Position numbers and translations under genes: made by a program. The notes under the pieces are model-generated. The model was not told where the DNA came from and did not search any database. It worked only from the letters and a program-made list of their open reading frames with translations. From Salegentibacter sp. (GTDB lineage Bacteria > Bacteroidota > Bacteroidia > Flavobacteriales > Flavobacteriaceae), in the NCBI GenBank assembly GCA_024635815.1, contig JAGXIG010000023.1, forward strand, positions 1 to 8,392: a DNA stretch of 8,392 nucleotides, given 5' to 3'. Of the stretch, positions 1-5,826 are shown piece after piece (position 1 is the stretch's first letter; each line of letters begins with the position of its first letter).

Positions 1-401
1 CGTTTCAGGGATTCTTTAATTTCTTTTCCGCCTTCAAGTTTCACCGCATGGCCACCGCTTTCTTTCATAATCCTAATAGCTGATCGCAAAGCTTCTTTTG
101 GGTCACTTTGGTAACTTCCGAAGGGGAGATCTACTACTACAAGGGCACGATTTATAGCTCTTACCACACTGGTTGCGTGATAAATCATTTGATCTAAAGT
201 AATTGGCAGTGTAGTTTCATGTCCCGCCATAACATTACTTGCAGAATCTCCAACTAAAATCACGTCAATTCCTGCTCCATCTACAATTTTGGCCATAGAA
301 TAGTCGTAAGAAGTCAGCATCGCAATCTTCTCACCATTCTTCTTCATATCAACCAGTGACTTCGTAGTGACTCTTTTATATTCTTTTTTGGCTACAGACA
401 T
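1..401 (-). CDS. panB: 3-methyl-2-oxobutanoate hydroxymethyltransferase, N-terminal part (cut by window edge)
   Basis: Ketopantoate hydroxymethyltransferase transfers a hydroxymethyl group from 5,10-methylenetetrahydrofolate to 2-oxoisovalerate, the first committed step of pantothenate and CoA synthesis, in the cytoplasm. I translated the 133 residues visible from the ATG at 401; the frame stays open to base 1. The TIM-barrel signatures of the family are present in order: [12 protein letters not shown] near residues 30-41, [19 protein letters not shown] at 50-68, [10 protein letters not shown] at 88-97 and HAVKLEGG at 118-125. By family knowledge, D52 and D91 correspond to the magnesium ligands and E123 to the third acidic metal-site residue. 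PanB is normally about 270 residues, so roughly half is here; the catalytic glutamate of the C-terminal half lies outside. The ATG fits the family start. The gene diverges from the secreted protein at 465. Identification is secure. Confidence 0.96.
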   Translation of the reverse strand, partial: MSVAKKEYKRVTTKSLVDMKKNGEKIAMLTSYDYSMAKIVDGAGIDVILVGDSASNVMAGHETTLPITLDQMIYHATSVVRAINRALVVVDLPFGSYQSDPKEALRSAIRIMKESGGHAVKLEGGKEIKESLK

Positions 402-422
402 CAGCTTTTATTTTAATTTGAG

Positions 423-456
423 TAAAAGTAGTAAATTCGTGAGCTACAATCAAAAA
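423..456 (-). promoter_or_regulatory. Candidate Bacteroidota-type promoter of panB
   Basis: Read on the minus strand, TTTTTG (456-451) is followed after 20 bases by TACTTTTA (430-423). The Bacteroidota housekeeping promoter is TTTG / about 19-21 bases / TAnnTTTG, so the -33 box matches and the -7 box differs only in its last base. The implied transcript would begin some 15 bases before the panB ATG. The divergent gene at 465 has only a weak -7-like TAAATTCG at 432-439 on the plus strand, overlapping this promoter, with no -33 box at proper distance. Inferred from motif and spacing only. Confidence 0.5.
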
Positions 457-464
457 CCATCTTG

Positions 465-923
465 ATGAAACGACTTATTTTATTGGCTTTTCTGTTAATT
501 TCCAGTTTTTCCTTTTCTCAGGTTCCTGGAGACCAGAAACGGGCAAAAGGACTAATAGAAAATTTTTTTGAAGCTTTTCACGCAAAAGATTCTAGCGAAT
601 TAAAAAGTTTCGCACATCCCGAAATCAAAATGCAATCTGTAGCAATTGATGCTGAAGGAAATACTACGCTTTCTACCGAAGAATATTCAGCATTTATAAA
701 ATCTATCGCTTCAATTCCTAAGTCAACCAAATTCGAAGAGAAATTACACGGTTTTGAAATTAAAATGAACGGAATGATAGCGAACGTTAGCACACCCTAT
801 TCGTTTTATGTAAATGATGAATTAAGTCATTGTGGCGTAAATACTTTTCAGTTGATGAAATCAAATGACGAATGGAAAATTATATACCTTGTTGATACCC
901 GCAGTAAATCGGGGTGTAAATAA
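465..923 (+). CDS. Secreted NTF2/SnoaL-like protein of unknown function
   Basis: A 152-residue protein. Residues 1-19 form a classical signal peptide: MKR, then a hydrophobic stretch ending in FSFSQ, with likely cleavage near residue 19. The product is therefore expected in the periplasm or beyond. The mature part fits the NTF2-like cone fold (SnoaL / DUF4440 / putative lumazine-binding group). It has an N-terminal amphipathic helix containing the typical FFEAFHAKDSSELKSF pattern (34-49). Central strands follow, then a closing GVNTFQLMKSNDEWKIIYLVDTR segment (124-146), the usual family ending. No catalytic residue set can be named; many members are ligand-binding or enzymatic and most are uncharacterised. 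Two cysteines, C123 and C151, could form a disulfide after export. I start at the ATG at 465 rather than the TTG just before it. No adjacent gene explains its role. The fold assignment is fairly good; function is unknown. Confidence 0.85.
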   Translation: MKRLILLAFLLISSFSFSQVPGDQKRAKGLIENFFEAFHAKDSSELKSFAHPEIKMQSVAIDAEGNTTLSTEEYSAFIKSIASIPKSTKFEEKLHGFEIKMNGMIANVSTPYSFYVNDELSHCGVNTFQLMKSNDEWKIIYLVDTRSKSGCK

Positions 924-945
924 TCACTCACTGAATTAGATTTAA

Positions 946-963
946 TCCCGATTAATGTCGGGA
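946..963. repeat. Short perfect palindrome TCCCGA-N6-TCGGGA
   Basis: A 6-bp perfect stem with a 6-base loop lies between the convergent genes ending at 923 (plus) and 1027 (minus). It lacks a strong T-run on either side, so it is at best a weak bidirectional terminator or mRNA 3'-end stabiliser. The same arms with a different loop recur at 7811-7828 behind dnaK, so I treat it as an interspersed element. The rest of the intergenic stretch up to 1026 shows nothing further. Confidence 0.6.
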
Positions 964-1026
964 GTTCTGAAGCTTAGAGCACAATTTTTCTTTTCTTCAA
1001 CTTAATGTTGTTAGTTTGTCGGAAAT

Positions 1027-2058
1027 TTATTTTAGATCTCTCACACATCTGAAACCTAAATGCTCCAGACCGCTTTCTGGAGTAGAACTCATTCGTGCGG
1101 CATTGCGATAACCCGTGCAATAAGATTCGCTACATAAAAAAGAACCGCCGCGAATTACTTTTTGCTGTTCTGTATTAAAATATTCTTTAAAATACCCATC
1201 TGTACGTTGTTCCATTTTTGAGTAGGCATTAGGATAATAAGTATCCAAAACCCATTCCCAGGCATTTCCCGAAACCTCATAAAGTCCGAACCCGTTTTTT
1301 GGAAAACTTTTTACCGGCGCGGTCTTCTCAAATTTATCTTTTACTTCATTAGAAACAGGAAAATCGCCCTGATGAAAATTGACAAATTTGGTAGCTTTCT
1401 TAAAATCATTTCCCCAATGATAAATTTGATTTTCTTTTCCGCCCCGGGCCAAATATTCAAATTCGGCTTCGGTTGGTAAGCGTTTTCCTGCCCATTTTGT
1501 GTAAGCCATCGCATCGTACCAGGAAACCTGGACCACGGGATGGTCTTCTTTTCCTATAATAGAACTTTCGGGACCCTGTGGGTGTTTCCAATTGGCACCT
1601 TCCTTAAATTTCCACCATGCTTGCGGGTTACTTGAATTAAAAACCATTGCGCCCGGCGGGAAAGTTTCTCCGTTAACCTCAAAACTTCGTTCTGCCGTAG
1701 TGACGTAGCCGGTTGCATCTACAAATTCGCGAAATTCAGCGTTAGTAACCTCGGTTTCATTCACCCAAAGTGCTTTAATAGTTTCCTTATGCTGCGGAAA
1801 TTCGTCTCGTCTAGCTTGTTGTGAATTTCCACCCATCATATATTCCCCACCTTCAATCTTAAGCATTCCTGAAGTCGATACCGAATCACGTTCTTTGATT
1901 TCAGCAATTTCTTCCATATATTTTTCGTGGTAAGATTTTTCAGTTTCCTGAATAGTTTCTTTGGAAGTTTCAGCAGTTTTCTTTTCCTCATATTTACAAC
2001 TGAAAATTGAGCAAATCATTAAAGCGATAAAAAGAAATTTAAAATATAAGGACAGCAT
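1027..2058 (-). CDS. Formylglycine-generating enzyme family lipoprotein (FGE-sulfatase domain)
   Basis: A 343-residue protein with a lipoprotein signal: hydrophobic residues 3-18 and a lipobox IFSC with C21 as lipidation site. A charged, probably flexible linker follows to about residue 62, then the FGE-sulfatase (SUMF1) domain from about 65 to 341. Family signatures include GGEYMMGG (70-77), the NETEVTNAEFREFV block (100-113), HPVVQVSWYDAMAYTKWAGKRLPTEAEFEY (173-202), GLYEVSGNAWEWV (258-270) and the C-terminal GGSFLCSESYC...LGFRC. Known FGEs oxidise a sulfatase cysteine to formylglycine using Cu(I) held by two cysteines; C309 and C314 sit in those positions. GldJ/GldK-type gliding lipoproteins share the fold but, as I recall, lack this pair. 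Activity is therefore plausible but not shown, and no sulfatase gene lies in the window. The gene stands alone: a terminator precedes it, and TATCTTTA (2081-2074, minus) is a weak -7 candidate. Confidence 0.9.
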   Translation of the reverse strand: MLSLYFKFLFIALMICSIFSCKYEEKKTAETSKETIQETEKSYHEKYMEEIAEIKERDSVSTSGMLKIEGGEYMMGGNSQQARRDEFPQHKETIKALWVNETEVTNAEFREFVDATGYVTTAERSFEVNGETFPPGAMVFNSSNPQAWWKFKEGANWKHPQGPESSIIGKEDHPVVQVSWYDAMAYTKWAGKRLPTEAEFEYLARGGKENQIYHWGNDFKKATKFVNFHQGDFPVSNEVKDKFEKTAPVKSFPKNGFGLYEVSGNAWEWVLDTYYPNAYSKMEQRTDGYFKEYFNTEQQKVIRGGSFLCSESYCTGYRNAARMSSTPESGLEHLGFRCVRDLK

Positions 2059-2101
2059 TATTTTATTTTCGGCTAAAGATAAAGAAGAGGATATTAGTTA
2101 T

Positions 2102-2151
2102 AAAAATAAAAAAGCCACGAAATCCAGAAATAATATTCCTGAATTTGTGGC
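2102..2151 (-). terminator. Intrinsic terminator of the alcohol dehydrogenase gene
   Basis: On the minus strand, 22 bases after the dehydrogenase stop codon, GCCACAAATTCAGGAA pairs imperfectly with TTTCTGGATTTCGTGGC (stem 2151-2114, short AT-rich loop). It is followed by a T-rich run, CTTTTTTATTTTT (down to 2102). Stem plus T-tract is the Rho-independent pattern, and it separates the dehydrogenase from the FGE gene that starts at 2058. Confidence 0.82.
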
Positions 2152-2172
2152 TACTATTGAATGCTCGGAAAA

Positions 2173-3177
2173 TTATGGTTTTAAAACAACTCTAAACCTT
2201 GCTTTATTATTGATCATTCGATCATAGGCTTCACTGACTTTATCCAGTGGATATTCTTCTATTTTGGGTTTTGTTCCGGTCATTGCGCTAAACTTTAAAG
2301 TATCTTCTGAATCCATCGCGGTGCCGCTTGGCCAACCGGCAACCGATTTTCTTCCCATCAGCAATTCCATAGGAGAAACTTCAATAGGGTCTCCGGTAGC
2401 AGCTACCATTAATAGTTTACCGTCAATTCCTAAACCGCCAATTACCGAAGTAATGGCTTCGCTGTGCGGTGCGGTTGCCAGAATAAGTTTTGCTCCGCCC
2501 ATTTTTTGTAACTCTTCCGAAGCGTCTTTTTGTTTGGCATTTATAAAATGATGCGCGCCCAGTTCTTCGGCCAGTTCTTTTTTACTATCGCTGGTAGAAA
2601 TTGCTACGGTTCGCATTCCCATTTTTGCGGCATACTGAATAGCCAAATGGCCCAAACCGCCAATTCCCTGAACCGCAACAGTATCGCCAGCTGTAATTCC
2701 TGAATTTCTTAAAGCATTAAAAACGGTAATCCCGGCACAAAGCAGGGGAGCAGCCTCGGCTGAAGATAATTCTTCGGGAATACTGGCTAAAGCTTCCTGG
2801 GGTGCCGTCATAAACTCGGCATAGCCACCATCGTAAGAAACCCCACTGATTTTCGCATTCTTACAGCTAATAAAATCTCCGCGTCTGCAAGGTTCACATT
2901 CAAAACAATGTCCGCCGTGCCAGCCCACACCAACGCGTTGACCTTTTTTCCAGTTGTTCACCCGGTTACCGACTTCTTCTACTATTCCCACAACTTCGTG
3001 CCCGGGAACGCGTGGATATTCAATGCCGGGAAACGCACCTTCTTTTACAAAGGCATCGCTGTGGCAAATGCCGCAGGCTTCTACTTTAATTAAAACTTCA
3101 TTCTCTTTGGGTGATGGTTTGTCTATTTCCACAACCTGAAAATCACCGCCTTTTTCTTTTACCTGTACTGCTTTCAT
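2173..3177 (-). CDS. Zinc-dependent alcohol dehydrogenase (probably NADPH-linked aldehyde reductase type)
   Basis: A 334-residue cytoplasmic member of the zinc medium-chain dehydrogenase superfamily at full family length. The catalytic zinc ligands are visible: C38 in GICHSD, H60 in GHE and C147 in LLCAGIT. So are the four structural zinc cysteines C91, C94, C97 and C105. The Rossmann fingerprint GIGGLG is at 171-176. The second Rossmann strand ends in VAISTSDSKKE (191-201), without the acidic residue that NAD-specific enzymes use to hold the adenine ribose. By analogy with E. coli YahK and Ahr this points to NADPH and to reduction of aldehydes, but the substrate cannot be read from sequence. 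The ATG at 3177 gives the usual N-terminus (MKAVQV). Upstream, TAACTTGG (minus) is a weak -7 candidate without a clear -33 box. A terminator follows the gene, and the protease gene upstream is separated by a hairpin, so it is probably monocistronic. Confidence 0.94.
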   Translation of the reverse strand: MKAVQVKEKGGDFQVVEIDKPSPKENEVLIKVEACGICHSDAFVKEGAFPGIEYPRVPGHEVVGIVEEVGNRVNNWKKGQRVGVGWHGGHCFECEPCRRGDFISCKNAKISGVSYDGGYAEFMTAPQEALASIPEELSSAEAAPLLCAGITVFNALRNSGITAGDTVAVQGIGGLGHLAIQYAAKMGMRTVAISTSDSKKELAEELGAHHFINAKQKDASEELQKMGGAKLILATAPHSEAITSVIGGLGIDGKLLMVAATGDPIEVSPMELLMGRKSVAGWPSGTAMDSEDTLKFSAMTGTKPKIEEYPLDKVSEAYDRMINNKARFRVVLKP

Positions 3178-3208
3178 AACTAATTTTTTTGTTGGAAATC
3201 CAAGTTAC

Positions 3209-3232
3209 AAAACAGCTAAAAGCTTCTGTTTT
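3209..3232 (-). terminator. Weak hairpin behind the CPBP protease gene
   Basis: A perfect 7-bp inverted repeat, AAAACAG / CTGTTTT, encloses a 10-base loop 19 bases past the protease stop codon. On the minus strand the right arm ends in a short T-run (TGTTTTG), so it may act as a weak terminator. It lies about 30 bases upstream of the dehydrogenase start and could equally belong to that gene's leader or be chance in AT-rich DNA. Confidence 0.35.
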
Positions 3233-3251
3233 AATCCTTTGTTAAATAAGT

Positions 3252-3929
3252 TCATAAAAGCTTCGGAAGCAGGAAGAAGACTACAATTCCATTGTTCATG
3301 GCATGCATCGCGATGGGCCAGATAAGACTACCGTTTTCAATTTTAATTTTCCCGAAGAAATAGCCGGCGATAATTCGGGGAAAAATAAGGATAAATAAAA
3401 TCAGGACTAATTGCCAGCCTTCTACATAATTCCAGATATGAACCAGTCCGAAAATCAATGCTGTTAGAAACCAGATCAGTTTATAATTTCGGTATAGAAA
3501 AACACGAAAAATGCGAATTGGTCTGGCTGGTTTTAAAGCTTTTAAAAAAAGGAAGACGATAATGGCTGATAAGATTACCAGGGAATATTTAAGCAAAGAA
3601 TGCGCTTCCTGCGGAATAAAACCCAGACCAACAAAGGCAAGCACGGCGCAGATAAAGATATAGATTTCGGTAAAAGAAGGTTTTATGAGTGTTCTAAACA
3701 TACTTTCTTCTAGCAAGGGTGCTATAATTACTGCCATAATCACAAATGCCAGCGGACTCTCATTCATTAAATCGAATAATTCTGTTTGCTGGTATTTCTC
3801 CAGGTCTATTTCCGGTATAAATGTATTTAGAAAACCCAGCACAAAGAAAAACAAGAAATACGTCCCGATCATCAACCAGTAGTTGCGAAAGAGGTTGCTG
3901 ACTTTAGGGGGGATTTTTGGGAACTGCAA
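3252..3929 (-). CDS. CPBP family intramembrane glutamic endopeptidase (Abi/CAAX-like)
   Basis: A 225-residue polytopic inner-membrane protein with about six to seven hydrophobic segments, roughly at 17-37, 58-78, 88-106, 112-131, 150-168, 172-193 and 203-221. All three CPBP motifs are intact: EESMFR (E74, E75, R79), FGLVH (F160, H164) and HAMNN (H209, N213). In Rce1/CPBP proteases these glutamates and histidines form the membrane-embedded active site. Bacterial members include bacteriocin-immunity and regulatory proteases, but most have no known substrate, and nothing beside this gene (no peptide, no ABC exporter) suggests one. The reading frame has no upstream ATG: an in-frame stop precedes ATT, ATA and TTG codons, and the next ATG is residue 20. 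I therefore accept the TTG at 3929, which keeps the full N-terminal segment. No clear promoter or Shine-Dalgarno is visible. The family is sure; the role is unknown. Confidence 0.88.
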   Translation of the reverse strand: MQFPKIPPKVSNLFRNYWLMIGTYFLFFFVLGFLNTFIPEIDLEKYQQTELFDLMNESPLAFVIMAVIIAPLLEESMFRTLIKPSFTEIYIFICAVLAFVGLGFIPQEAHSLLKYSLVILSAIIVFLFLKALKPARPIRIFRVFLYRNYKLIWFLTALIFGLVHIWNYVEGWQLVLILFILIFPRIIAGYFFGKIKIENGSLIWPIAMHAMNNGIVVFFLLPKLL

Positions 3930-4052
3930 GGCTTTTATTTTAAATATTGCTGCAATTTAAAACTGTCTTTGATTTAAGTAGCGATTTATTGGCAGTTTTT
4001 TTCTACTGAAATATTCTATACTTCTCGACTAAGAATAGAACAGTCTTCTTTT

Positions 4053-4147
4053 CGTCATCGAGAGCGGAAAGCAACGATCTTATTTTCAGTGAAATTTTTT
4101 AAATGAATCATCAAAGATTGCTTCAGTCGTTCCTCCTACCATTGACG
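4053..4147. repeat. Degenerate long inverted repeat of a Bacteroidota intergenic type
   Basis: The left arm begins CGTCATCGAGAGCGGAA and continues AGCAACGATCTT (to 4081). The right arm (4113-4147), reversed, reads CGTCAATGGTAGGAGGAA then CGACTGAAGCAATCTTT. The arms align with gaps and mismatches around a 31-base AT-rich centre. They recall the abundant flavobacterial repeat beginning GTCATTGCGAGC and ending in a mirrored GCAATGAC, which I know from other genomes; this copy is clearly decayed. No coding potential is seen. It fills most of the 244-bp gap between the CPBP gene start and the sdaA stop, and the remaining AT-rich bases hold nothing I recognise. Confidence 0.65.
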
Positions 4148-4173
4148 AGCACAACGAAAATATAATCTTAATA

Positions 4174-5607
4174 CTAACAATCACTCATATTCACTTTCAC
4201 TGCCAATCCGCCTTCTGAAGTTTCTTTGTATTTGGAGTTCATGTCTTTTGCGGTGTCCCACATAGTTTCAATAACCTTATCTAAAGGAACTTTTGCTTTG
4301 GTAGCATCACTTTCCAGGGCAATTTCGGCAGCATTAATAGCTTTTATAGCGCCCATAGCATTTCTTTCAATGCAAGGCACCTGCACTAAACCGGCAATAG
4401 GATCGCAGGTTAAGCCAAGATGATGTTCCATCGCGATTTCTGCAGCCATAAGTACTTGCTCAGGAGTTCCGCCAAGTAATTCTGTTAATCCTCCAGCGGC
4501 CATTGCTGATGACACCCCAATTTCGGCCTGGCAACCGCCCATTGCAGCAGAAATTGTAGCCCCTTTTTTAAAGAGACTGCCAATTTCACCGGCTACCAGC
4601 ATAAAGCGTTTCATATCCTCAAAAGTGGCTTCGTGGTTTTCTATTACCATATAGTACATCATAACTGAAGGCACAGTACCGGCGCTGCCATTAGTAGGAG
4701 CAGTAACCACCCGACCAAGCGATGCATTTACTTCATTAACGCTAATGGCAAAACAGCTTACCCATTTTAGGATCTGTCTAAATTTGACTTCGGTTCTTCT
4801 AATAGCATTAATCCATTCTTCAGGCGAATTATATTTTTGTTCTTCAATAAGGCGCTGGTGCATTTCAAAAGAGCGACGCTTAACGTTGAGTCCGCCGGGA
4901 AGGGTTCCTTCGGTATGACAACCGATGTACATAGATTCCAGCATCACATCCCAAATTTGCTTTAAACCGGCATTTATTTCTTCTTCGCTTCTAAGCGATT
5001 TTTCATTGTCCAGAACGATTTCTGAAATAGGTTTATTTTCAGCCTTGCAGAAGGCAAGGAGTTCTGTGGCTTTCTCTATAGGAAATGGAAATTCCAAAAA
5101 GCTTTTCATCTTCTTGCTGGCGTTTTTTCGTTCTTTTTTCACTACGAATCCGCCACCGATGGAATAAAAAGAAGACGAAGTCTTTTTGCCATTTTCCAGT
5201 TTAGCCCGGAAAGTCATTCCGTTAGGGTGAAACTCCAAAAAATTACGATTGAATTTCACATCATCGGCAATGCTAAAATCAATTGCCCGTTCACCATTAA
5301 GTTGAAGTTTTTTTGTTTCCCGTATTTTTTCAATTTCAGTATCAATTAAAGAAATATCCATAGTTACGGGATCGTGGCCGCAAAGTCCTAAAATAGTAGC
5401 GATATCTGTGGCGTGGCCAATTCCGGTAAGGGAAAGGGATCCATAAAGATCAATATGAATGTTTTCGACTTGATCAAAAACCCCCTTTTGCTTTAATTCG
5501 TCAATCCAGCGTTGGGCTGCACGCCAGGGACCTAAAGTATGAGAACTCGAAGGACCCACGCCTACCTTCAACATATCAAAAACGCTAATACATTCAATTT
5601 TTCGCAT
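4174..5607 (-). CDS. sdaA: L-serine ammonia-lyase, single-chain iron-sulfur type
   Basis: Deaminates L-serine to pyruvate and ammonia with a [4Fe-4S] cluster, in the cytoplasm; it feeds serine carbon into central metabolism. The 477-residue chain has the fused two-domain order of type 2 enzymes. The beta domain (about 4-157) opens with SVFDMLKVGVGPSSSHT (8-24), and the alpha domain (about 185-470) carries TAPTNGSAGTVPS (302-314). The cluster ligands appear as C359 (GGCQAEIG), C401 (TCDPIAG) and C412 (VPCIERNAMGA). The chain ends exactly in a cysteine, C477. In the Legionella pneumophila enzyme the C-terminal cysteine occupies the cluster's open coordination site until serine displaces it, so the same tail-in-mouth control is expected here. 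The ATG at 5607 gives the conserved start and has a Shine-Dalgarno-like sequence and a perfect -7 box upstream. The gene diverges from dnaK and looks monocistronic. Confidence 0.96.
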   Translation of the reverse strand: MRKIECISVFDMLKVGVGPSSSHTLGPWRAAQRWIDELKQKGVFDQVENIHIDLYGSLSLTGIGHATDIATILGLCGHDPVTMDISLIDTEIEKIRETKKLQLNGERAIDFSIADDVKFNRNFLEFHPNGMTFRAKLENGKKTSSSFYSIGGGFVVKKERKNASKKMKSFLEFPFPIEKATELLAFCKAENKPISEIVLDNEKSLRSEEEINAGLKQIWDVMLESMYIGCHTEGTLPGGLNVKRRSFEMHQRLIEEQKYNSPEEWINAIRRTEVKFRQILKWVSCFAISVNEVNASLGRVVTAPTNGSAGTVPSVMMYYMVIENHEATFEDMKRFMLVAGEIGSLFKKGATISAAMGGCQAEIGVSSAMAAGGLTELLGGTPEQVLMAAEIAMEHHLGLTCDPIAGLVQVPCIERNAMGAIKAINAAEIALESDATKAKVPLDKVIETMWDTAKDMNSKYKETSEGGLAVKVNMSDC

Positions 5608-5614
5608 TGTAGAA

Positions 5615-5620
5615 CTCCTA
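5615..5620 (-). promoter_or_regulatory. Shine-Dalgarno-like site of sdaA
   Basis: TAGGAG lies 7 bases before the sdaA ATG on the minus strand. Shine-Dalgarno sequences are uncommon in this phylum and the other genes here lack obvious ones, so this supports the chosen start, though it may be chance. Confidence 0.45.
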
Positions 5621-5628
5621 TTTTACTG

Positions 5629-5636
5629 CAAAAATA
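5629..5636 (-). promoter_or_regulatory. Candidate -7 element of the sdaA promoter
   Basis: TATTTTTG on the minus strand is a full match to the Bacteroidota -7 consensus TAnnTTTG. The transcript would start about 15 bases before the sdaA ATG. No TTTG -33 box is found at the expected distance, so the promoter may be weak or activator-dependent. Confidence 0.5.
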
Positions 5637-5724
5637 AGGATTTGTTAGTTTGATGCCCTAAGAATTGAAAAAATATTAAAACGATTTCGCCATCAGGAAA
5701 GCGCAGATTTGGCAAGTGGTTTCA

Positions 5725-5755
5725 GGAAAAAATGACAACCTGTCATAAGTTTTCC
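5725..5755. promoter_or_regulatory. Compound palindrome upstream of dnaK, possible operator
   Basis: A perfect inverted repeat ATGACA-ACC-TGTCAT (5732-5746) is nested in a second pair GGAAAA (5725-5730) and TTTTCC (5750-5755). The two centres differ by one base, so the whole is a nearly continuous two-step palindrome. It lies about 70-100 bases before the dnaK ATG in the divergent region shared with sdaA. The form suggests a dimeric regulator site. It is not CIRCE (TTAGCACTC-N9-GAGTGCTAA). No known regulator can be named. Confidence 0.45.
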
Positions 5756-5756
5756 G

Positions 5757-5772
5757 CTGGCATAATGATTGA
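5757..5772 (+). promoter_or_regulatory. Sigma-54-like -24/-12 sequence before dnaK
   Basis: CTGGCATAATGATTGA matches the RpoN consensus TGGCACG-N4-TTGC at TGGCA and TTG with exact spacing. It fails at two bases after TGGCA and at the C of the -12 GC (A here). The implied start near 5784 would give a leader of about 43 bases to the dnaK ATG. No good TAnnTTTG box or E. coli-type heat-shock promoter is visible in the same stretch, which makes this the best promoter candidate, but the -12 mismatch keeps it tentative. Confidence 0.35.
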
Positions 5773-5826
5773 CTTTAACACATCGAAGAATTGAAATCAA
5801 TAATATAAAATTCAACCCATAAAGTT

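Noticed and set aside
462..464. TTG as start of the secreted NTF2-like protein
   Set aside because: The ATG immediately following gives a standard signal peptide start; one extra residue has no support.
1961..2227. Plus-strand frame of 88 codons spanning the FGE/dehydrogenase gap
   Set aside because: It is antisense to the signal peptide of the FGE gene and to the end of the dehydrogenase gene and runs through the terminator; its composition looks like a shadow frame.
3252..3929. CPBP gene as part of a phage-abortive (Abi) or bacteriocin system
   Set aside because: The Abi family name is historical and the neighbours are metabolic; no defence or bacteriocin gene is present.
5691..5729. Repeated TCAGGAAA separated by about 30 bases before dnaK
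   Set aside because: Eight bases in AT-rich DNA without symmetry or further copies; too little to call a site.
5608..5826. CIRCE element or E. coli-type sigma-32 promoter in front of dnaK
   Set aside because: Neither TTAGCACTC/GAGTGCTAA arms nor a CTTGAA...CCCCAT pair is present in the region.
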